Assembly: GCF_038396675.1 (NCBI RefSeq) | Contig: NC_088926.1 | Location: 36,433,501-36,497,500 of the forward strand | Source: Hydra vulgaris | Taxonomy: Eukaryota > Cnidaria > Hydrozoa > Anthoathecata > Hydridae | DNA length: 64,000 nucleotides | Direction of reading: 5' to 3' | Shown: positions 48,001 through 57,000 of the stretch, piece after piece | Layout of the letters: each line of letters opens with the position of its first letter | Position numbering within the stretch: the stretch's first letter is position 1 | Position numbers and translations under genes: made by a program | The notes under the pieces: model-generated | Seen by the model: only the letters and a program-made list of their open reading frames with translations | The model's database searches: none | Told to the model about the DNA's origin: nothing

Positions 48001-51000
48001 AAAAGGGATCCACTTTAAGTAATAAGAGAACATACCCAAAGTTTGGCGAAGTGATAAAACATCAGAAGGAGGAGGTAGTAAATCTAAAGGACATAATCGT
48101 TCAGTATCTGGTTTTATATTGTTATGAATAATGCAATAACCAAGAATATTTATCGAAGGAACTGAAATGACAGATTTTGATTCATTTAATGTTAAGCCCC
48201 AACGTTGTGGCACTTTCAAACTGTAGACAATTTTCATCATGATGTACCTGATCATAGCCACCAATGGTTATATTGTCAAGGTACGGAAAAGTGTCATGTA
48301 ACTTTTCTTCTTCAACAAATTTGTCCATAGATCTTTGGAACATAGACACACCATTAGTAACTTGGAATGAAATCCTGCAAAATTGGAACAATTTACCATT
48401 TGCCTCAAATGCTGTATACTTTTTATCTGAATTTTTTTTAGGAATTTGGTGGTAAGCACTTTTTAAGTCAAAGGTAGAGAATACCTTGTATTTTGCAAGT
48501 TCATTTATCATATCATTTATTCTGGGAAAAGGACATGCATCTAATTCAGTGTAAAGGTTAACTGTTTGAGAGTAATCAATGCAGAGTCTTTTTTTGTTTG
48601 ATTTAGTAAGATCCTTTACAACCACTACTTGGGCTCTCCATGGTGAGAGTGAGAAGCATGGCTCAATTATACCATCTGATAATAGCTGTGATATTTCACT
48701 TTCAATAAAATTTTGGTCATCTTTATTAAATCTCCTTGATTTGGTAGCTATTGGCTGCATTTTGTCTGAAATACTCATAAACAAGGAAGGTATTTTTATT
48801 TTAGCCATTTGCAGTGCATATAGGTTATTTTTCCTCTTGACTTTGAAGTCTTCTTTTTCTCCACCAAATGGAAAAATAAGATTTTTGTGTTGCTTTTGGA
48901 AGTCATAGCCAAGTATGATATCGCTACAAAGATTTTCCAAGACACCAAATCAAACATTACTATACAGTAAACCATTTAGTTCGAGGTTAGCTGAACAACA
49001 ACCCACTAATCCAGATTCCATTGTTGTAAGGGCCACATAAATTTTTCTTTTACTGGGTAACGTTTTTAATTTCAAATTATCAATAATTTTTTTGCTTATA
49101 AAATTATCTGAACTACAAGAATCAATTAGTGCTGTTAATGATTCATCATTAATTTTGACAACAACAGATGCATGAGAAAGGCTCTCAGGACAACCACTTG
49201 AAACAGTAGACAAACTTGGTTTATGCACTGCAGCAGTAACACTGTGGGTCTTATTAATTAACTGGCCAAGACAAACTTTGGAGAAATGTCCTTTTTTCCA
49301 CATTTAAAACATGTAACATTTTGAGCCGGACAATTTTTCCGAGCAGAGGTTCAATTTAGTTGATTGTGAGATTGATTACATTGAAGAGTGTGATTGGAAT
49401 CACACTCTTCAATGTAATCATAAACATTGGATGATACAAAATTAATGATGGAGCGAAATTTATCTGGAGCATCCTCTCCACAATCCCCAATGAAATTCTC
49501 AAATGTTCGTTTCCGATGCTTCCATTCTTTCGAAGCAGTAGGAATCACAACATAGTTACCATAATTTATATCGGTAATTGGGTCAAATCATTATATTTCA
49601 ACCAATTTAAAGAAAATTTTGTGGGGCACCATCTCTGATTTTCCTGATTTTTACATATTATTATGTGCATCATGTAGATAGGTTAAATTTGAAATTTCAG
49701 ACTTCCAAGTACAACAGTTCAGAAATTATAGCCTTACAATAATGGCACAGTGGCCCCCCTCCATTTACAAATGGTCAGTTTGATAGTTCTCTCTTTAAAA
49801 AAGTGGTTTTTATTAACTTGTGTTAAATTAGAAAAAGTTTATGACCTCAACTTTGGAAAAAATCTTTAAATTGCTAAAATATACCAAAATGAAACTAACT
49901 GTAGCATTATTCTATTCATCCACAAGTCTTTACAGATAGGTTTTCTGATTAGCTACTATTGTCTGCAATAAACAGGAAAAATATAGGCAGCTTGTTGCAG
50001 TTTAGAACTTAAACATATCTAAAAGCAAAATGTACACTAGCCTAAAAAGTCCAGTTTTCAGCCATTTTGAGATGCTTGTAAATTTTTCTAACACTTTGTT
50101 TTGATCTAAGATTAACAGCATATAAGGCCATTAGACCCAACTATCTGAAAATGTAAACATTATAAACTTGTCAAATCCACACCAAAAATGCCAGCATTTT
50201 TAAATTACCCTATTTTTCAATCATCAACAGTTGTATGCGTTACTAGAAACCAGTGCCCCTCTAATCTGCCAACTGGCCTATGTAAAGGGTGCAACTAATT
50301 ATAAGTCATTTCTTGATAAACGAAAAGATATGATTGGTTGTCCTCTCCTTGATCTGGTCTTAATAGTAGATAGGGGCACAAATAAAGGAGGCAGTAACTT
50401 TTTAGAGACCTTCATTATGGTTCAAATAAAGGTCTCTAAATTAATTTAGATATTTAGGTACCTAATATCTAAATATCTAAATTAATTTCAAAATGAAACC
50501 ATAGTTTCTTTAAATTCTATTTTATTATAGGTAATTAGTGATGTTTATGTGGTCTGGACCCCTCCCCCCCCCCTCACTACGGTGAGGAGGAGGGGGTTTG
50601 GGGTGGCACCAATCAAATTCAACTAACTTTTAGTAATTTGATTAACTTTTGTTAAGTCCCTTTTAAGACCATTACATTGTATATTTGCTGGAAAATCTCG
50701 CACACATTTTTGATAGTTACTATGAAAATTTGAATCTTATGGTAAAAGCAAGAAAAAATGCAATAAAGATCTAATGGCCTTAAATGTAAATTCATTAGAT
50801 GTATAGAATTCATTTTATGTATGTTTCATACTAGAAAATGAATGCTTATATCTTTTTAAGTTGGTTGCCCTTCGTCCCTCTTTGATTGTGCCACCCCAAA
50901 CTCCCTCCCCCTCACCTTAGTAAGTGGGGGGGGGGGGGGAGTCCAGACCACATAAACACCACTAATTACCTATGATAAAATAGAATTTAAAGAAATAATG

Positions 51001-54000
51001 GTTTCATTTTGAAATTAATTTAGATATTTAGATATTAGGTACCTAAATATCTAAATTAATTTAGAGACCTTTATTTGAACCATAATGAAGGTCTCTAAAA
51101 AGTTACTGCCTCCTTTATTTGTGCCCCTATCTACTATTAAGACCAGATCAAGGAGAGGACAACCAATCATATCTTTTCGTTTATCAAGAACTGACTTATA
51201 ATTAGTTGCACCCTTTACATAGGCTAGTTGGCAGATTAGAGGGGCACTGGTTTCTGTAAAGACTTGTGGATGAATAGAATAATGCTACAGTTAGTTTCAT
51301 TTTGGCATATTTTAGCAATTTTAAGATTTTTTCCAAAGTTGAGGAGGTCATAAACTTTTTCTAATTTAACACAAGTTAATAAAAACCACTTTTTTAAAGA
51401 GAGAACTATCCAGAAAATAGTTCTAGAAAAAATGAGATACTTGTTGAAAGTGAGAAAAAAAGTTATACAGCTTTAAAGTTGTCTGTTTTGACCATTTGTA
51501 AATTGAGGGGGGCCACTGTGTCATTATTTTAAGGCTATAATTTCTGAACCGTTGTACTTGGAAGTCTGAAATTTCAAATTTAACCTATCTACATGATGCA
51601 CATAACAATATGTAAAAATCAGGAAAATCAGAGATGGTGCTCCACAAAATTTTCTTTAAATTGGTTGAAAAATAATGATTTGACCCAATTATAACTTCAA
51701 AAAATATAATTTTACAAAAAAACACCTACTTTTCAAATAAAAATAAATGTTATACAACTGTTGGACAGTTTCATTTAATAGGTTTTTATTCTCTTTAAAA
51801 TATAATAAAATATTTTATTTAAAGAAAGGAATTTAGAAATAATTTTAAAAAATTAAGTACTTTATTATTATTAGGTATTGACTCGAATTCTTCACTCTGT
51901 GATACCTAGCTATCAAAATTATTTATTGACAAAAATTAGGCCTAATCCAGACTTATACGGTAAGATGAGATTTTTTTCATTTTTTTTTCAGACTTGAACT
52001 TCGTTTGAACTTTTTAAGGATCTTTTTTTAAACTTTTATTTTATTTTTGTAGGACCTTTTTGGATATGTTCAACATTGGTATTTACTATTGCCATTTGTG
52101 GAAATTTATCAAGTTTTTTTGCTGCTGAAGGAAGTCTTATACATTTTAAATCAGATTTTCAATTAGGTAACTTTCTAGACAAGTTGTAGTTGCATTTATT
52201 TTTATATTATATACTTTTAGTATTCATCAGCACAAGGAACATATTTTTCAAAATTTAGTAGTTTATAGCACCTACTTTATTTGATCATTTAACAAAAAAA
52301 GTTTTAAAATAAAAAATAAACATTTCACAATACATTATAGATTGTTATTTAAAAACTCTTTAAAATAAATTATGTCACTGTGTATTAGAATTGTTTTCTT
52401 AAATAAGTTTTCTATCACTAGTTAAAAGTGCTACTAGGGTGCAAGGGTGTTATTATGCAGGTTTGCTACTAAGCAATTAGGTTTTCTATCACTAATTAAA
52501 AGCGCGACTAGGGTGTAATTGTGTAATTATGCAAGAATATTATTATGCAGGTTTTATAATATTTGTAATATGTGTTCATAATATTTATAATTGTTACAAA
52601 ATACTCAAACAAGTTTATTATTGTAATATATAATATTTAATTGCTTATAGGGTCATTCCATGCCAAGTGGTGCAAATTTTAATGAGGTCCCTCATGGACC
52701 ATCTCAGATTTTATTGAAATTTTTTGATTTTGTACATATATATGTTAAAAGCATGTTTTGAAAATTTTAGATCAATATCTAATATGGTTCTTGAGAAAAC
52801 GCTATTTAAGTAGTGGGCTATTTTGCATAAAATTTCACTCTACAAGAAAAAAGGGTTTTTTCATCATTTTTAACAGCCAATAACTTTTGAACAAGTTAGT
52901 TTTATACTTCAATTATTATAAGATAGCAAGTGTGCTGTGGATACTTTGAAAAAAGAAAAAAATATTATTTCTGGCATCTTAACTTTTTCCATAATGGCGG
53001 GCTAAAGTTGATTTTTTTGTTTTAAGAATAAGTTTTTTTGTGATTTTAAAGACCTTAATCTTAAAAACTAGTTACAAAGTTAATACAAATCAAATTGCCT
53101 GCTGATCTACATGTGGTGGATAAATATTTTTAAAAAAATCAGTTGATTAAAGAGCTGCATTCAAAAGTTATAGGTCTCCAAAATTAGTCAGATCGAGATT
53201 TTTGTAAAATTGATCTGTGATGCAAAGCATCTGTTACCTAAGATGGCACTTTTTTTTTTTTATAAAATTTTTTATACGCATCAATTAAAGAGTGTTAATT
53301 AATAAAAACCAAAAAAATTAATGGGCGCTTATTTATAACCCCCAAAAGGTAGTCTCTAAAAGTCAGGTAAATTTTCCATAAAAAATTATTACTTTTTAAA
53401 AGTTTAGTCGTTGTTTCATTTAATTCTATATTACTAGTATGTCAATCTAAAAAGTACTAATAAAACCAAATAAATTGTTGTATTTTAGAACTAATTAATA
53501 ATAAGTAATATGCCTGAGCTTTCTACTTGCTATATTGATAAAACATTAAATGAACAGTGCTATCTATCTAATAAAAGTAAACGCTACCAAGAACTGTCTA
53601 AACTAAACCAAGAGCTTTTTTCTTTGAGAAGCAAAATAAATCCCATAGATTTTATTTGTAGCTATCACGAGAAAGTTTACTTGTCGAGGTATGAGAATGA
53701 ACATCGCAGGTATTGTTGTAATCCGTTGAACAAGCACGCAAAAAATGTGAAAAGTAAGTTTCAATATTTAATATCTTAATTTAATAAAAAAACCTTAATA
53801 ACACTAAATAAATAAATAAAAAAATATTTAATAATTATTTCCGTTATTTTTTTGATTCTCTTAGAGTTATCAGTCTTTCATATGCCAAAGATTTTGGTTT
53901 AATACCTGGTCAAAAAATTAATACAAACATAATACAAAAGAAAATGAACTCCAAGAAAAAGAAATTTATGTTGACAACCATACATTAAAAGAAGATCTTA

Positions 54001-57000
54001 ATTCAAGTATTGCAAGTTTTGGATGCTCACCTCTAAAACTTGTTTCAAAAAAAGATAGAGTTGCATATGGAAAGCGTAAAATTGATAGCGTAAGAGCTCA
54101 TACACAAAAGGCTGTTGCCAATGTGCTAGGTTTAGAAATAGCTGCACTTTGTGGAATTGAATCACCCTCAAAAAAATGTTTGAAAAAAACAAACACAGAT
54201 TTAGACAATATTATGACTCAAATTAAGTTAAAATTTGAAAAAACATTGTCAAATTCTGAAAAAATCACACTTCTTACACTCACTCCAGACAGTTGGTCAA
54301 TAGAGAAAATTCAGAAGTTTTTTTTTACTTCAAAAAGATCTGTAGTACAAGCCAGAAAATTAAGTAAAAAAAGTGGAATACTATCAAAACCTTCTCCAAA
54401 ATCGGGTAGAAAACTAAGCGAAGATGTAATTACAGAGGTTGTTCATTTCTACGAATGCGATGAATATTCAAGGGTTTGTCCAGGAAAAAAAGAGTTTGTG
54501 TCAGTTAAAGTAGATAGTAAAAGGCAACATTTCCAAAAGCGCCTTCTACTAGTCAATATGAAAGAGCTACATATTGAGTTTAAAAAGAAATATAATTATC
54601 TTAAAGTTGGATTTTCAAAATTTTGTGAGCTAAGGCCCAAGTGGTGCATTCCTGTGGGTGGTGCTTCTGGTCTGCATGCAGTTTGTGTTTGCCAGTACCA
54701 TCAAAATGTAAAGCTCCTTGTACAGAAAATTCCTGGAATTTCTGATTACAAAATCTTATTAAAATTAATGGTTTGTAGCATTGAAAATAGAGATTGTATG
54801 CTGCATAGCTGCGATAAATGTCCTGCTAAAAAGGTTTTGTTAGACTACATTGACACTTTGTTTACAGAAAAAGAAATTAGTGAAGTTAACTTTTATCAAT
54901 GGCAAAAATCAAATTACCAATTTACTTTACTACCAGCAACTCTACCTTTAGATGAATTTATTGAAATGGTTTATGAACAGTTAGATAGTTTACGAGTGCA
55001 TCATTTTATATCAAAAAGTCAAGCCACCTACTACCAACATTTGAAAACTAATTTAAAAGAAAATCAAGCTTTGGTTCTTCTTGACTTGAAAACTATAGTT
55101 TTCTAATACAGGATGCAGTTCAAGGTTTTCACTGGAATAACAGCCAAGCAACTGTGCACCCCTTTGTTGCGTATTTTATAAAAGATGGAAAACTTGATAG
55201 TCAAAGTTATTGTGTTATATCAGATCATCTGAAACATGGAACAGATGCTGTTCATTGCTTTATCGGTAATGTTATTGATAAACTTAAACAATTACAAACA
55301 TTTGAAAAACATTATCTATTTTAGTGATGGAGCTGCATCACAATATAAAAATTACAAAAATCTTATCAACTTATGCTACCATAAACACAATTTTGACATG
55401 ACTGCAGAGTGGCACTTTTTTGCAACATCGCATGGTAAAAGCCCTTGTGATGGTTTTGGTGGAACAGTGAAACGTCTTGTTGCACGAGCCAGTCTACAAT
55501 CACTAAATGATCCTATTGACACACCAAGCAAAATGTACAGCTGGTGTGTTCAACACGTCAAAGGAATATCTTTTTTTTTTGTTGACAAAGTTTCAATAGA
55601 AACACATACTACAAACTTCAATTTGGAAGAGAGATATCATTCTTGTTTGACAATACCTGGGACATGAAACCACCACAGTTTTATCCCAATGTCACTTACC
55701 TCAATAAAAATAAGAAGAGTCTCATTTGATATTATTTGCACTAATGTGGATTTTTCTACTTGCAGAATTTATATTAATAAAATTTCCAGTTACTCACCAG
55801 GAGAATATGTGGCCTGAGTTTACGATGCTCAATGGTATTTAGGAAATATTCTTAGTATTTCAGAAGAGCATCAAGATCTTAATATGAAATTCATGAAAAA
55901 GTCTTTATGTAACAAGTTTACGTGGCCATGCAGAGATGATCTTTGTTGGGTACCTCTAATGCATAGTTTATGCAAAGTGCAATCTCTTAAAGTCCAGTCA
56001 AACAGTGGAAGATTTTATAGTATTGACTTAAAAGAAATCAATGAGATTATTTTATTATTTGAGAAATTTAACTTTTTGTAAATTTTATTATTTTTGTTTA
56101 TTTTCTTAAAAACATTTTGTTTGTTTTTCATTAAAAAAATTATTGTATTATAAAGAGGGGAGGGGACAGAGGGGAGGGAACTTTATCTATTGGGATTTAA
56201 AAGTTCTTTATCTAAAGGGATTAAAAGGCTTTGAGCATTGATATTTTTTAATTGATATTTCATAATAAATAACATTATATAATTTAATGCATTTATTTAT
56301 TATGTCAATTTCAGAATTTTATGGAAAATTTACCTGACTTTTAGAGACTACCTTTTGGGGGTTATAAATAAGCGCCCATTAATTTTTTTGGTTTTTATTA
56401 ATTAACAGTCTTTAATTAATGCGTATAAAAAATTTTATAAAAAAAAAAGTGCCATCTTAGGTAACAGATGCTTTGCATCACAGATCAATTTTACAAAAAT
56501 CTCGATCTGACTAATTTTGGAGACCTATAACTTTTGAATGCAGCTCTTTAATCAACTGATTTTTTTAAAAATGTTTATCTACCACATGTAGATCAGCAGG
56601 CAATTTGATTTGTATTAACTTTGTAACTAGTTTTTAAGATTAAGGTCTTTAAAATCACAAAAAAACTTATTCTTAAAACAAAAAAATCAACTTTAGCCCG
56701 CCATTATGGAAAAAGTTAAGATGCCAGAAATAATATTTTTTTCTTTTTTCAAAGTATCCACAGCACACTTGCTATCTTATAATAATTGAAGTATAAAACT
56801 AACTTGTTCAAAAGTTATTGGCTGTTAAAAATGATGAAAAAACCCTTTTTTCTTGTAGAGTGAAATTTTATGCAAAATAGCCCACTACTTAAATAGCGTT
56901 TTCTCAAGAACCATATTAGATATTGATCTAAAATTTTCAAAACATGCTTTTAACATATATATGTACAAAATCAAAAAATTTCAATAAAATCTGAGATGGT

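Larger units (their letters stand above)
46390..49579 (-). mobile_element. Minus-strand LTR retrotransposon (Ty3/gypsy type), decayed, LTRs not found
   Basis: On the minus strand it runs from gag (49548-49351) through zinc knuckle and protease (49303-48950), reverse transcriptase (48940-48182), RNase H (48264-47713) and integrase (47455 to about 46960) to a C-terminal module (46960-46481). Order and motifs are those of Ty3/gypsy. It lies antisense in a YIPF intron. Its 5' side is cut by the Sola-like copy B inserted at 49580. Stops and frameshifts between the blocks make it inactive. Confidence 0.85.
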
